Below, piece by piece: positions 52,642 through 60,944 of a stretch of DNA of 64,000 nt. Each line of letters opens with the position of its first letter. Within the stretch, counting starts at the first letter, position 1. Origin of the DNA: Fervidobacterium_A thailandense. Its GTDB lineage: Bacteria; Thermotogota; Thermotogae; Thermotogales; Fervidobacteriaceae. The notes beneath the pieces are model-generated. The model searched no databases and was not told the DNA's origin. It saw only the letters and a program-made list of their open reading frames with translations. Both the position numbers and the translations under genes were made by a program. The stretch lies in the NCBI RefSeq assembly GCF_041505935.1, contig NZ_CP140110.1. One strand, 5' to 3'.

Positions 52642-52879
52642 GTTATACCAGCGGTACATATCACCACTCAAACCACCAACATGTCGATTTAAACCTACGT
52701 GTTCCACCTACACGTATCAAGCGGTGGAGCGTTTTGGTTTTATTAAAGGTCTCCTCCTGGGTTTTTGGCGCATTTTACGTTGTAATCCCTTGTCAGCTGG
52801 TGGTTACGACCCCGTACCTGAGAAATTCAGCCTTTCCGCGTTCAGACGAAAAATCGAATACGATAAAAGGAGGCGGTAA
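52613..52879 (+). CDS. yidD: Membrane protein insertion efficiency factor YidD
   Basis: A small protein of 88 residues with the YidD pattern KLYQRYISPLKPPTCRFKPTCSTYTYQAVERFG and GFWRILRCNPLSAGGYDPVP, including the three conserved cysteines. YidD helps membrane insertion together with YidC. I use ATG 52613; an in-frame GTG at 52598 would add five residues. It overlaps rnpA by 29 bases, and its stop overlaps the yidC ATG (TAATG). Confidence 0.97.
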   Translation: MKKIVLYLIKLYQRYISPLKPPTCRFKPTCSTYTYQAVERFGFIKGLLLGFWRILRCNPLSAGGYDPVPEKFSLSAFRRKIEYDKRRR

Positions 52880-54237
52880 TGTTGCAAAAATTCACCGTCA
52901 TTTTTTTGTTGTTACTCACAATCGCACTTTCGTTCGGAAATATCCTGTTCCAGGAAAATCAAGACAGTTTGGTAATAACGGGGAAATACGTTCAGCTGGA
53001 AATCGGTAAAGATGGAAATCTCAGATGGGTTTCACATCTCTTTGGCCGAGCGGTTGCGTTCTACAAGTACGATAAAGATGGCTTCGATATCTCGATTTTG
53101 AGCGGAGAAACGGAAACACCTTTGGAAACTCCAACGTTCAATGTAGAATTCGGACCCGAGAAAAAGAACGGCAGCTACGAATCCGTAAAGGTTATTTTCG
53201 AGTACCCCAACGGGAGTCAGAAGGTTTACATATTTGATGAGAAGTTGGTCACTTACCAGTTCAAAGTTCTAATCAAATCTGCAGACCCGTCCGTCAACCA
53301 GAAGGTCACTCTTCCATTAATCTGGAGCACAGACACTGTTAGATACGGCGGGAATATTTTCATCTCGTATCGACCGGATAAAGACTACGCAGTCATCGTC
53401 AAATTTAACGGCCAGTTGGCAAAAACTGGTGTTCCGAGTGTTAGCGGCACTAATGTTGAGCTCGATGTCTTCATGGGACCTTACAAGAGAATGCTTGTGA
53501 AACACATTTACGGCCCGGAGAGTGACAAGATCTTCACACTACTTAAAACGATACCAGGTGTTGGTACATGGTACAGTTTCATCTCCGATGGTTTGTCCGA
53601 ATTCTTTAACTGGTTGAACTTGCTAACGAGGAACTTCGGTTTAACGATAATACTCTTCACCATAATCGTTAGGCTCGTGCTTTATCCGTTCTACCACGCC
53701 CAAACAAAGCAGATGATCCAGATGAGAAAGCTCCAACCTGCAATAGAAGCGATCAAGAAAAAGTACAAGGAACCGCAAAAGCAACAAGAGGAGCTCATGA
53801 AACTATACAAAGAAAACAACATAAACCCGTCGAGCGGTTGTCTGATGCTACTCATCCAGCTTCCGATTTTCATGTTACTCTACGGTGTGATTCAAAGCTA
53901 TCAAGAACTTTTCTCCGTCTCCGGAGGTTTTCTGATTTGGAGAGACCTCTCAGCCGGTGGTTGGTCCGAGAACTGGCTATTCCTAATAATCACGATACTT
54001 ACAAGCTACTACTTGGCACTCATTACCAGCCAAGATACCCGGTCAGCATGGCAGCAAATTATCATCGGTGCGGTGTTTCCGTTCTTCTTTATAAATCTTC
54101 CGAGTGGTATTTTCCTATACTGGACGATGAACTCGATCATCCAGCTGGCTATAACGTTCTACATCTACAAACGCTACAAGATTAAGGGATTAACGCATTA
54201 CGAACTCTGGGGTGTAAAACCAAAGAAGAGGGGCTGA
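52879..54237 (+). CDS. yidC: Membrane protein insertase YidC
   Basis: YidC inserts and folds inner-membrane proteins, alone or with SecYEG. The 452-residue form has an N-terminal signal anchor (FTVIFLLLLTIALSFG) and a beta-rich periplasmic domain (about residues 25-225), as in Gram-negative YidC. The conserved core has five membrane segments, with FGLTIILFTIIVRLVLYPF, the MRKLQPAIEAIKKKYKEP loop, NPSSGCLMLLIQLPIFMLLY and FINLPSGIFLYWTMNSI. The hydrophilic-groove arginine is in IIVRLVL. Confidence 0.97.
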   Translation: MLQKFTVIFLLLLTIALSFGNILFQENQDSLVITGKYVQLEIGKDGNLRWVSHLFGRAVAFYKYDKDGFDISILSGETETPLETPTFNVEFGPEKKNGSYESVKVIFEYPNGSQKVYIFDEKLVTYQFKVLIKSADPSVNQKVTLPLIWSTDTVRYGGNIFISYRPDKDYAVIVKFNGQLAKTGVPSVSGTNVELDVFMGPYKRMLVKHIYGPESDKIFTLLKTIPGVGTWYSFISDGLSEFFNWLNLLTRNFGLTIILFTIIVRLVLYPFYHAQTKQMIQMRKLQPAIEAIKKKYKEPQKQQEELMKLYKENNINPSSGCLMLLIQLPIFMLLYGVIQSYQELFSVSGGFLIWRDLSAGGWSENWLFLIITILTSYYLALITSQDTRSAWQQIIIGAVFPFFFINLPSGIFLYWTMNSIIQLAITFYIYKRYKIKGLTHYELWGVKPKKRG

Positions 54238-54248
54238 GGTGAGCGAAC

Positions 54249-54917
54249 TTGAAGACACTGAACTACGTTGGCAAGTCGGTTGACGAGATTATCAAGGCTT
54301 TTAAAGAAGATTACGACGTGTTGGAAGGTGAGTACGAGATCAACGTCCTGGATAAGGGAACGCACGGTATATTCGGCTTGTTCGCCCGAGATGCGGTTGT
54401 CGAGATAACCATCACGAACAAGTACTACGAGAGGAAGCTTCGAGAGTTTCTTGAAGGTATTTTCAAAATCTTCAACCTCGAATTTTTCATCGAGGTCTCA
54501 AGCAGAGGCAAGACATTTCTGGCATCGTGTCACAGCGAGGATATTGGAAAAATCATCGGCAAACATGGAAAAGGCCTTGGAGCTCTACAGCACCTTGCAA
54601 ACATTTACTTGAACCGCATGACCGAGACAAAAGTTACCGTCATCATCGACGCAGGAAATTACAGAGAGCGACGTCGTGAACAACTCGAAAGAATTGTTGC
54701 AGTCGCTGTTGAGAAAGCCCGCAAGGTCGGGAAGGTTAAACTTGATCCGATGTTCGCTTTTGAGCGTAAGATCGTTCACGAGATAGCGAAAAAATACAGT
54801 GACATCAGAACGTATTCTGAAGGTCTTGAACCGTACAGGTACGTCGTTATCGAACGCAAAGGGGGGAACAGACGTGAAGATCGGAAACATTTCAGAAATG
54901 CAACCACAGGAAATTGA
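54249..54917 (+). CDS. jag: Jag/KhpB-type RNA-binding protein
   Basis: A 222-residue protein with the N-terminal Jag domain (YVGKSVDEIIKAFKEDYDV, KGTHGIFGLFARDAVVEI). A KH domain follows with the GxxG loop (IIGKHGKGLGALQHLANIYLN), then an R3H domain ending EPYRYVVIERK. It binds RNA and in firmicutes links to cell-length control and sporulation. It starts at TTG 54249 with GAGGTGAG upstream. The cupin gene starts inside its 3' end. Confidence 0.95.
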   Translation: MKTLNYVGKSVDEIIKAFKEDYDVLEGEYEINVLDKGTHGIFGLFARDAVVEITITNKYYERKLREFLEGIFKIFNLEFFIEVSSRGKTFLASCHSEDIGKIIGKHGKGLGALQHLANIYLNRMTETKVTVIIDAGNYRERRREQLERIVAVAVEKARKVGKVKLDPMFAFERKIVHEIAKKYSDIRTYSEGLEPYRYVVIERKGGNRREDRKHFRNATTGN

Positions 54918-55212
54918 TGGGGGAAAGATTCTCAAAAGAGTGTTAATAGGTCCAAGAGATGGCGCTCCGAATTTCGTAATGCGGCTTTTCACACTCCAAC
55001 CGGGTGCTTCAACACCGTACCACACACACCCCTGGGAGCATGAAGTCTTCGTCGTAGAGGGTGAAATTGAAGTAATCCAAAAAGAATCGAGGCACAAACT
55101 CACAACAGGCAGTTACGTTTTCGTCGAACCGGAAGAAGAGCATCAATTCCACAATCCATCGGATAAACCGGCGTCGTTCATTTGCGTTATACCAAAGGCG
55201 GGAGGAGAATAA
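54874..55212 (+). CDS. Small cupin, TM1459-like
   Basis: A 112-residue single-domain cupin resembling T. maritima TM1459, a Mn-binding four-histidine cupin. The metal motif reads PYHTHPWEHEVFVVEGEIEV (three histidines), and the fourth is in EEEHQFHNPSDKP. RVLIGPRDGAPNFVMRLFTLQPG is near-identical in pattern to TM1459, and gene order (jag then cupin) also agrees with my memory of T. maritima. I chose GTG 54874, after GGGGGG, giving the MKIGNISEMQ start; the longer frame from 54799 lies fully inside jag. Its physiological reaction is unknown. It overlaps jag by 44 bases. Confidence 0.88.
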   Translation: MKIGNISEMQPQEIDGGKILKRVLIGPRDGAPNFVMRLFTLQPGASTPYHTHPWEHEVFVVEGEIEVIQKESRHKLTTGSYVFVEPEEEHQFHNPSDKPASFICVIPKAGGE

Positions 55213-55227
55213 GTCGAATAACCTGTC

Positions 55228-55261
55228 GAAAACGGGAGAGTTGCAAAACTCTCCCGTTTTC
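55228..55261. terminator. Terminator after the cupin gene
   Basis: GAAAACGGGAGAGTT and AACTCTCCCGTTTTC form a perfect 15-bp stem with a GCAA tetraloop; CACAAAAAAA follows. It closes the rpmH-to-cupin operon and can act on either strand. Confidence 0.92.
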
Positions 55262-55305
55262 ACAAAAAAATTAGCGCTAAGTTGTGTAAAAGGGGAGGAG
55301 TCAAT

Positions 55306-56250
55306 GTGGCTTTGAGCCTGTTATTGCTCATCTTTGGCTTTGTGTTGGTTAGCTATGGTGCCGATAAACTCGTGGAAGGGGCATCAAGTCTTGCAAAAAG
55401 ACTCCGTGTTTCTGATTTACTCATAGGTTTAACTATAGTATCGTTCGGAACCTCCGCACCCGAACTTGCGGTAAATATCGTTTCTTCACTGAAAGGCTCG
55501 TCGGAAATAAGCCTTGGAAACGTCGTGGGAAGTAACATATTCAACCTCCTTGGTGTAGTAGGAACTAGCGCACTTATTAAACCTGTGATTGTCAAACACT
55601 CAACACTACGCAAAGAGATACCTCTTAGTTTGATTGCGGCACTCTCCTTGCTCGCGCTTGGCTCAAAATCTACAAGCATCATCACACGTGGAGATGGTGT
55701 TGTGCTTTTGTTGTTCTTCGTCATCTTCCTGTCATACGTTCTCGAGATGGCGAAGAAGGACCGCGAGATGTTCGATGAACTTGCCGTAACAAAGGAAAGC
55801 AACATTCCCGTCTGGTTAAGCATTATCTATATCATCGGTGGTTTGGTGGGCCTTTCGCTCGGTGGTCGCTGGATTGTAAACGGTGCTGTCGAAATTGCTC
55901 GTGCCTTTAAGGTATCGGAAAAGTTCATCGGTTTAACGATAGTAGCCATTGGAACTTCCATTCCCGAACTTGCAACATCCTTGGTTGCCAGCATCAAGGG
56001 AAACGACGAAATAGCCCTTGGGAACGCGGTTGGTTCGAACATCTTCAACATATTCTTCATACTTGGAATTTCAGCGTTGATAAGTCCCATCCAGTACAAT
56101 AGCGCACTCAACGCTGATCTTTGGTTCCTCGTAGCGGTCACCAGTGTACTCATAATCTTCTCAAAGGACCTGAGAATTCAGAGACTCGAAGGCCTTGGAA
56201 TGATAATCGGATACATCGGTTATACTGTTTTCCTATTCATCAGAAAATAG
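55306..56250 (+). CDS. Ca2+/cation antiporter (CaCA, YrbG-like)
   Basis: This 314-residue inner-membrane exchanger is built of two inverted repeats. The alpha-1 motif is FGTSAPELAVNIVSSLKGSSEISLGNVVGSNIFNLL and the alpha-2 motif IGTSIPELATSLVASIKGNDEIALGNAVGSNIFNIF. It probably swaps Na+ or H+ for Ca2+. GTG 55306 has GGGGAGGAG upstream; the frame extends to 55282. It stands alone between the cupin terminator and the gap promoters. Confidence 0.93.
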   Translation: MALSLLLLIFGFVLVSYGADKLVEGASSLAKRLRVSDLLIGLTIVSFGTSAPELAVNIVSSLKGSSEISLGNVVGSNIFNLLGVVGTSALIKPVIVKHSTLRKEIPLSLIAALSLLALGSKSTSIITRGDGVVLLLFFVIFLSYVLEMAKKDREMFDELAVTKESNIPVWLSIIYIIGGLVGLSLGGRWIVNGAVEIARAFKVSEKFIGLTIVAIGTSIPELATSLVASIKGNDEIALGNAVGSNIFNIFFILGISALISPIQYNSALNADLWFLVAVTSVLIIFSKDLRIQRLEGLGMIIGYIGYTVFLFIRK

Positions 56251-56264
56251 GTACCGAATGTCCG

Positions 56265-56293
56265 TTGCTTAGCCTCGAAAAATTTGATAAAAT
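56265..56293 (+). promoter_or_regulatory. Upstream promoter of the gap-pgk-tpi group (P1)
   Basis: TTGCTT and TAAAAT are separated by 17 bases, about 170 bases before gap. It lies just upstream of a 12-base palindrome. Confidence 0.45.
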
Positions 56294-56323
56294 TTGAATA
56301 GCACCGAGTGATCGTCAGTAATT

Positions 56324-56335
56324 CACACATGTGTG
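56324..56335. promoter_or_regulatory. 12-base palindrome, possible operator
   Basis: CACACATGTGTG is a perfect inverted repeat between two candidate gap promoters. It could bind a dimeric regulator of lower glycolysis. A similar ACACATATGTGT occurs inside a coding region at 63243, so chance cannot be ruled out. Confidence 0.35.
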
Positions 56336-56385
56336 GGTTTGCTCTCAAAGGCAAGATATATCTCCTAAATTTAACCTGTATGACG

Positions 56386-56414
56386 TTGAATTTGTAAAGA
56401 ACATATTGTACAAT
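56386..56414 (+). promoter_or_regulatory. Main promoter of the gap-pgk-tpi group (P2)
   Basis: TTGAAT (56386-56391) and TACAAT (56409-56414) are 17 bases apart, 52 bases before the gap ATG. Confidence 0.72.
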
Positions 56415-56466
56415 TTTTCACGAAGTGACAGAAAAAGGCACCACTACTTCAAAAGGAGGGACTGGC

Positions 56467-57465
56467 ATGCGTATAGCCATCAACGGTTTTGGTAGGATCG
56501 GACGACTCGTTCTTAGGGAACTCATTAGAAGAGGTAGCGACATTGAGGTAGTTGCCATCAACGACCTTGACAAAGCCGAAACTCTTGCATTCCTTTTCAA
56601 ATACGATTCCGTCCACAAAACATTCGAAGGTGAAGTGAAAGCTACTGAAAACAGCATAATCATCAACGGAAAAGAGATCAAAGTCTTCGCTGAGAAAGAT
56701 CCCGCAAACCTTCCATGGAAGGACCTTGGTGTTGACGTTGTAGTCGAGGCAACCGGTAAGTTTACCGAAAGAGATGGTGCAATCAAGCACATCCAGGCTG
56801 GTGCAAAGAAAGTGATCATCACCGCACCCGCAAAGGGTGAAGACATTACGGTTGTTATCGGTTGTAACGAGGATCAACTCAAACCTGAGCACCAGATTAT
56901 TTCGTGTGCATCCTGTACAACAAACTCCATCGCTTCTATCGTTAAGGTCATCAACGACAACTTCAACATCGTTACCGGTTACCTTGTGACAGTTCACAGC
57001 TACACCAACGACCAGAGGGTTCTCGACCTTCCACACAAAGACCTCAGAAGGGCAAGAGCAGCAGCTCTCAACATCATCCCGACAACAACCGGTGCTGCAA
57101 AAGCCGTTGCACTTGTTGTTCCAGAAGTTAAAGGCAAACTCGATGGAATGGCATTGAGAGTCCCAACTCCAGATGGTTCAATCTCCGTCCTCAGCGTCCA
57201 AGTCGAAAAAGCAACAACAGCAGAGGAAGTTAACGCAAAGGTCAAAGAGGCAACCGAGGGAAGACTCAAGGGAATAATCAAGTACAACGAGGATCCAATC
57301 GTCAGCTCCGATATCGTCGGTAGCACCTACGCTGGAATCTTCGACGCGACACTTACAAAAGTCATGAACGGAACGTTCGTCACCGTCTACAGCTGGTACG
57401 ACAACGAATACGGTTACACCTGCAGGGTTGTTGACACGATTGAACTTGTTAGAAAAATGCTCTAA
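56467..57465 (+). CDS. gap: Glyceraldehyde-3-phosphate dehydrogenase
   Basis: GAPDH converts glyceraldehyde-3-phosphate to 1,3-bisphosphoglycerate with NAD+. The 332-residue protein has the Rossmann start MRIAINGFGRIGRLVLRE and the catalytic Cys in IISCASCTTNSIA. The His-containing TVHSYTNDQRVLD, the phosphate-site segment RRARAAALNIIPTTTGAAKA and the end SWYDNEYGYTCRVVD are also present. IND near residue 33 (Asp) suggests NAD preference. ATG 56467 has AGGAGGGACTGGC before it. pgk follows after a hairpin. Confidence 0.98.
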   Translation: MRIAINGFGRIGRLVLRELIRRGSDIEVVAINDLDKAETLAFLFKYDSVHKTFEGEVKATENSIIINGKEIKVFAEKDPANLPWKDLGVDVVVEATGKFTERDGAIKHIQAGAKKVIITAPAKGEDITVVIGCNEDQLKPEHQIISCASCTTNSIASIVKVINDNFNIVTGYLVTVHSYTNDQRVLDLPHKDLRRARAAALNIIPTTTGAAKAVALVVPEVKGKLDGMALRVPTPDGSISVLSVQVEKATTAEEVNAKVKEATEGRLKGIIKYNEDPIVSSDIVGSTYAGIFDATLTKVMNGTFVTVYSWYDNEYGYTCRVVDTIELVRKML

Positions 57466-57477
57466 TGAACAGTGAAT

Positions 57478-57499
57478 GAGGGGGGCCACCCCCTCTTTT
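57478..57499 (+). terminator. Hairpin between gap and pgk
   Basis: GAGGGGG and CCCCCTC form a 7-bp GC stem with a GCCA loop, followed by TTTT only. The short T run suggests partial termination or mRNA processing/stability control, letting gap be expressed above pgk. Confidence 0.7.
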
Positions 57500-57559
57500 C
57501 GCTTGTTCCCCGACGATTTTCTTAACTAACCCGCAAAGGCTAAGGGGAGGTGTTTCACA

Positions 57560-58759
57560 ATGGAAAAGCTTACAATCCGCGATGTTGATCTCAAGGGAAA
57601 AAGGGTAATCATGAGGGTGGATTTCAACGTTCCCATAAAAGACGGTGTCGTTACCGACGACACAAGAATTGTTGAAGCGTTACCAACTATCAAGTACGCT
57701 CTCGAGCAAGGTGCAAAAGTCATTCTCCTCTCACACCTCGGAAGACCAAAGGGAGGACCGGATCCGAAGTACACGCTGAAACCTGTGGCAGAACGCCTCG
57801 CACAACTTCTTGGAAAAGAAGTAAAATTCGTTCCAGCCCTCTACGGTGAAGAGGTTGAAAAGGCTGTTGCTGAACTTAAAGAAGGCGAAGTTTTGATGCT
57901 TGAAAACACCAGATTCGATCCCGGTGAGGAGAAGAACGATCTTGAACTTGCAAGAAAATGGGCCGCACTTGCAGATATTCACGTGAACGATGCGTTTGGT
58001 ACGGCCCACAGGGCACACTCCAGTAACGTCGGAATCGCTCAATACATTCCAAGCGTTGCAGGGTTCCTCATGGAAAAAGAAATCAAGTTCCTCTCAAAAG
58101 CCACACACAACCCCGATAAACCCTACGTTGTCGTACTTGGTGGTGCAAAGGTTTCCGATAAGATAGGAGTTATCACGAACCTTCTGAATAAAGCTGACAG
58201 AATCATCATCGGTGGTGCCATGATGTTCACGTTCTGGAGAGCTCTCGGTAAGCAGACCGGTAACTCGCTTGTCGAAGAAGACAAGATAGATCTTGCAAAG
58301 CAAATACTCGAACAAGCGAAGGAAAAAGGTGTCGAAGTTGTCATTCCAACAGACGCAGTGTGCGCGCAGAAAATGGAAGCTGGTGTTGAGAAGAAAGTCT
58401 TCACCTGTGAAGAGGGCATTCCCGAAGGATGGGCCGGTTACGATATTGGACCGGCGAGTGTTGAACTGATCAAATCCAAACTTGCCGACGCTAAGACGAT
58501 CGTCTGGAACGGACCTCTCGGTGTGTTTGAAATCCCCGACTTTGCTGAGGGAACAAAGGCCGTCGCGGAATTCATCGCTTCGCTCACCGACAAAGGTGTA
58601 ACAACTGTCGTTGGTGGCGGTGACAGCGCGGCAGCTGTTAGCCAGTTCGGACTTGAGAAGAAATTCAGCCACGTCTCGACCGGTGGCGGTGCATCATTGG
58701 AGTTCCTGGAGGGTAAAGAACTACCCGGTATAGCCTCGATAGCGGATAAAAAAAAATAA
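57560..58759 (+). CDS. pgk: Phosphoglycerate kinase
   Basis: PGK makes ATP and 3-phosphoglycerate from 1,3-bisphosphoglycerate. The 399-residue protein has VIMRVDFNVPIKDG, LLSHLGRPKGG, LENTRFDPGEEKND and DAFGTAHRAHSSNVG. The nucleotide-binding end is VWNGPLGVFE, TTVVGGGDSAAAV and HVSTGGGASLEFLEGKELPG. The frame ends GAT AAA AAA AAA TAA. A run of nine A just before the stop permits a -1 slip that reads into tpiA, giving a PGK-TIM fusion of about 655 residues, as known in T. maritima. GGGGAGGTG precedes the ATG. Confidence 0.98.
   Translation: MEKLTIRDVDLKGKRVIMRVDFNVPIKDGVVTDDTRIVEALPTIKYALEQGAKVILLSHLGRPKGGPDPKYTLKPVAERLAQLLGKEVKFVPALYGEEVEKAVAELKEGEVLMLENTRFDPGEEKNDLELARKWAALADIHVNDAFGTAHRAHSSNVGIAQYIPSVAGFLMEKEIKFLSKATHNPDKPYVVVLGGAKVSDKIGVITNLLNKADRIIIGGAMMFTFWRALGKQTGNSLVEEDKIDLAKQILEQAKEKGVEVVIPTDAVCAQKMEAGVEKKVFTCEEGIPEGWAGYDIGPASVELIKSKLADAKTIVWNGPLGVFEIPDFAEGTKAVAEFIASLTDKGVTTVVGGGDSAAAVSQFGLEKKFSHVSTGGGASLEFLEGKELPGIASIADKKK
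58748..58756 (+). promoter_or_regulatory. A9 slippery run: -1 frameshift site joining pgk and tpiA
   Basis: Nine A fill the last three sense codons of pgk (Lys-Lys-Lys) and are followed by TAA. A -1 shift reads AAA ATA ATT GAG AGA AGG TAC and continues as TIM. The -1 frame has a stop (TAA, 58747-58749) right before the run, so the slip must occur within it. Slippage may be ribosomal or transcriptional. A GGAGGG lies about 35 bases upstream, too far for a classic stimulator. Confidence 0.85.
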
Positions 58760-59529
58760 TTGAGAGAAGGTACATATTAGCAGGAAACTGGAAGATGAAC
58801 AAAACACCTTCCGAAGCTCAGAGTTTTGCCAATTTGTTGGTGAACGAGCTGGTTGGAATCAAGTCGTTCGATATCTACGTTGCACCGCCGTTCACCGCAC
58901 TTGACAGAGTACGTGAGGTCATATCTTCAAGCAATATAAAACTCGCCGCACAGAACATGTATTACGAAGATAGTGGTGCGTTTACCGGGGAAGTTTCAGC
59001 AAAGATGTTGAAAGACTTGAACGTCGAAGCGGTAATCATTGGGCACAGCGAGAGAAGAAAAATATTCGGAGAAACGGACGAGTTGATAAACAAGAAAATC
59101 AAAAAAGCTCTCAACGAGGGTTTGACACCGATTTTCTGTATAGGCGAAACCCTTGAGGAAAGGCAAAAAGGTTTGACCTTCTGCGTCGTCGAGAAACAGG
59201 TTAGGGAAGGCTTCTACGGTCTTTCAAGGGAAGAAGCTATCAAAGTGGTAATCGCCTACGAGCCCGTGTGGGCCATCGGAACAGGAGTCGTCGCCACACC
59301 ATGGCAGGCTCAGGAAGTGCACGCATTCTTAAGGAAGTTGCTATCCGAAATGTACGATACCGAGGTTGCGCAGAAGATCAGGATACTTTACGGTGGGAGC
59401 GTCACACCAGAAAACTGGTTTGGATTGTTCGTACAAAAAGATATCGACGGTGCCCTGGTTGGAGGAGCGAGTTTGAAGGAGAGCTTTATCGAACTTGCAA
59501 GGATAATGGAAAGAGTTATATCAAAGTAA
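58756..59529 (+). CDS. tpiA: Triosephosphate isomerase, expressed by frameshift from pgk
   Basis: TIM interconverts dihydroxyacetone phosphate and glyceraldehyde-3-phosphate. The frame from 58756 reads IIERRYILAGNWKMN, the family N-terminus. Catalytic residues follow: Lys in GNWKMN, His in VIIGHSERRKIFGE, Glu in IAYEPVWAIGTG, then the phosphate loop RILYGGSVTPEN and GALVGGASL. No ATG, GTG or TTG lies in frame before the first Met (the M of NWKMN, 58795), and starting there would delete the catalytic Lys. No ribosome site fits. So it should be made as a fusion with PGK, or rarely from ATT 58759. The TIM part is about 257 residues. Confidence 0.95.
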   Translation: MIERRYILAGNWKMNKTPSEAQSFANLLVNELVGIKSFDIYVAPPFTALDRVREVISSSNIKLAAQNMYYEDSGAFTGEVSAKMLKDLNVEAVIIGHSERRKIFGETDELINKKIKKALNEGLTPIFCIGETLEERQKGLTFCVVEKQVREGFYGLSREEAIKVVIAYEPVWAIGTGVVATPWQAQEVHAFLRKLLSEMYDTEVAQKIRILYGGSVTPENWFGLFVQKDIDGALVGGASLKESFIELARIMERVISK

Positions 59530-59555
59530 AAACTGTACGCAAATTTAAGCATCCC

Positions 59556-59592
59556 AAAACACCGCGCAGTATTCGGACTGCGCGGTGTTTTT
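59556..59592 (+). terminator. Terminator after tpiA
   Basis: AAAACACCGCGCAGT and ACTGCGCGGTGTTTT form a perfect 15-bp stem with an ATTCGG loop and a final T. It ends the glycolytic group. Confidence 0.93.
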
Positions 59593-59620
59593 ACTTTCTG
59601 GCACCTTAAATTATCGTGAG

Positions 59621-59629
59621 TGGTATAAT
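59621..59629 (+). promoter_or_regulatory. Extended -10 promoter
   Basis: TGGTATAAT lies 55 bases before ATG 59684 and just after the tpiA terminator. No clear -35 box is visible. Confidence 0.55.
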
Positions 59630-59683
59630 AAGTTGACAGCTCACAAAATTTGGTGCGCTGGCGTTATGAAAGGAGGGATACCC

Positions 59684-60919
59684 ATGTGGGATGAACTGCT
59701 ACTTGCCGCTCTCCTCTTTGTTGTTGTGTTCGGTGTCATATTCTTTTGGTCCGATCTTGCCCACACCTTCGTTGATCCTGAAAATGAATTAGTTAAGTTC
59801 ATCGAGAGCGCCGTTGACAGAAAAACGCCTATCGGTCTTTCAAAAATCACTGCACAAGATGTTACCGAGGATTTGACCACACGCCTGTACCTTCTGTACG
59901 TACTTGCGAAAAACAACTTCGATCTTTGTGATAAAGCAAGCTTTGTCAAAAACCCATTCGAAGAACAGTTCGCACTGAACCTCCAGCTGGTTTCGAAAGG
60001 TACATCCTTCAAGAAACCTGAAACGGCAATTTACAGACTCTCATCGGAACTTAGAGATAACAAGCTTCTCTTGACTATTGAAGACGTCAAGACTGGTAAA
60101 ATCATGAAAACACAAGCCTTCAAATTTCCCAGGAAGTACAACGAAATACTCTCCAAGGTTCGCGAGGCCTTCCCAAGCGTAGTCGATGCCAAGTACAGCT
60201 TGAGAGGTGAAGAGCTGTACGTTGGTATCATCGCGAATTATCCGTTCACCAAAACAGTTACAATAAAAGTGAACGACAAAAACTTTGGAACATTCGAACT
60301 CAAGAACGAACTACTCCTCGTGACAATCCCAAATGTGAAAGTTGGAGAACGCTATCAAATTGACTTCACACCGACAAGTCCTACTGGAAAAACCGGAGCA
60401 ACACTATCTCACAGATTCGTACTTGAGCCACCACCCCAAGCCGTTACAACACTAAGCTACGAAATTCAAGCCAATAAAATTACCTACCTCTGGACACACC
60501 AAAACCGCACTCTCCAAGAGCTGAAATTTAAAGTTGAAACACCCAAAGGTGTGTTCTACACGGAGGATACCAAATTTTCCGAAGAACTCGTCCTCGGCCG
60601 CATTTATCAAGTTAACGTCACTGTTGTTGCAAAGTTTGGAGAATCCGAACCGAAGAGCATCTTAGTGAAGACACCGCCATCGAAGCCGTTGGTAAACTAT
60701 CGAATCGATGGCAACATTATAAAACTGACATTAACTAACACTTGCGATTATCCCGTTACCTTTCTCATAACCGTTGACGGGCGAACCTTTGAGACAACAA
60801 GTCAGACTTTCGAGTACAAGATCCCAACGCTCGGCCTTACTTACACCTTTGAGATATCAGCAACGGATGGAAGGTACTTCTCCGAGCCGATTAAATTTTC
60901 TGTTCAAACTAAAAAATAG
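59684..60919 (+). CDS. Membrane-anchored protein of unknown function with FN3-like repeats
   Basis: The function is not recognised. The 411-residue product has one N-terminal membrane helix (ELLLAALLFVVVFGVIFFWSDLAHTF), an alpha-helical part, then several beta-sandwich-like segments of about 80-90 residues. Examples are NKITYLWTHQNRTLQELKFKVETPKGV and KPLVNYRIDGNIIKLTLTNTCDYPVTFLITVDGR, which look like divergent fibronectin-III or Ig folds. This suggests a surface or periplasmic anchor protein. ATG 59684 follows AGGAGGGA; the frame from 59585 would begin inside the tpiA terminator and is rejected. It converges with the metalloprotease gene, 25 bases apart. Confidence 0.78.
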   Translation: MWDELLLAALLFVVVFGVIFFWSDLAHTFVDPENELVKFIESAVDRKTPIGLSKITAQDVTEDLTTRLYLLYVLAKNNFDLCDKASFVKNPFEEQFALNLQLVSKGTSFKKPETAIYRLSSELRDNKLLLTIEDVKTGKIMKTQAFKFPRKYNEILSKVREAFPSVVDAKYSLRGEELYVGIIANYPFTKTVTIKVNDKNFGTFELKNELLLVTIPNVKVGERYQIDFTPTSPTGKTGATLSHRFVLEPPPQAVTTLSYEIQANKITYLWTHQNRTLQELKFKVETPKGVFYTEDTKFSEELVLGRIYQVNVTVVAKFGESEPKSILVKTPPSKPLVNYRIDGNIIKLTLTNTCDYPVTFLITVDGRTFETTSQTFEYKIPTLGLTYTFEISATDGRYFSEPIKFSVQTKK

Positions 60920-60944
60920 CGCACCGGAAATTTTGAAAAAAATC

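Noticed and set aside
58795..59529. tpiA annotated from the first ATG
   Set aside because: That start would remove the RRYILAGNWK strand, including the catalytic Lys; the -1 frameshift reading is far more consistent.
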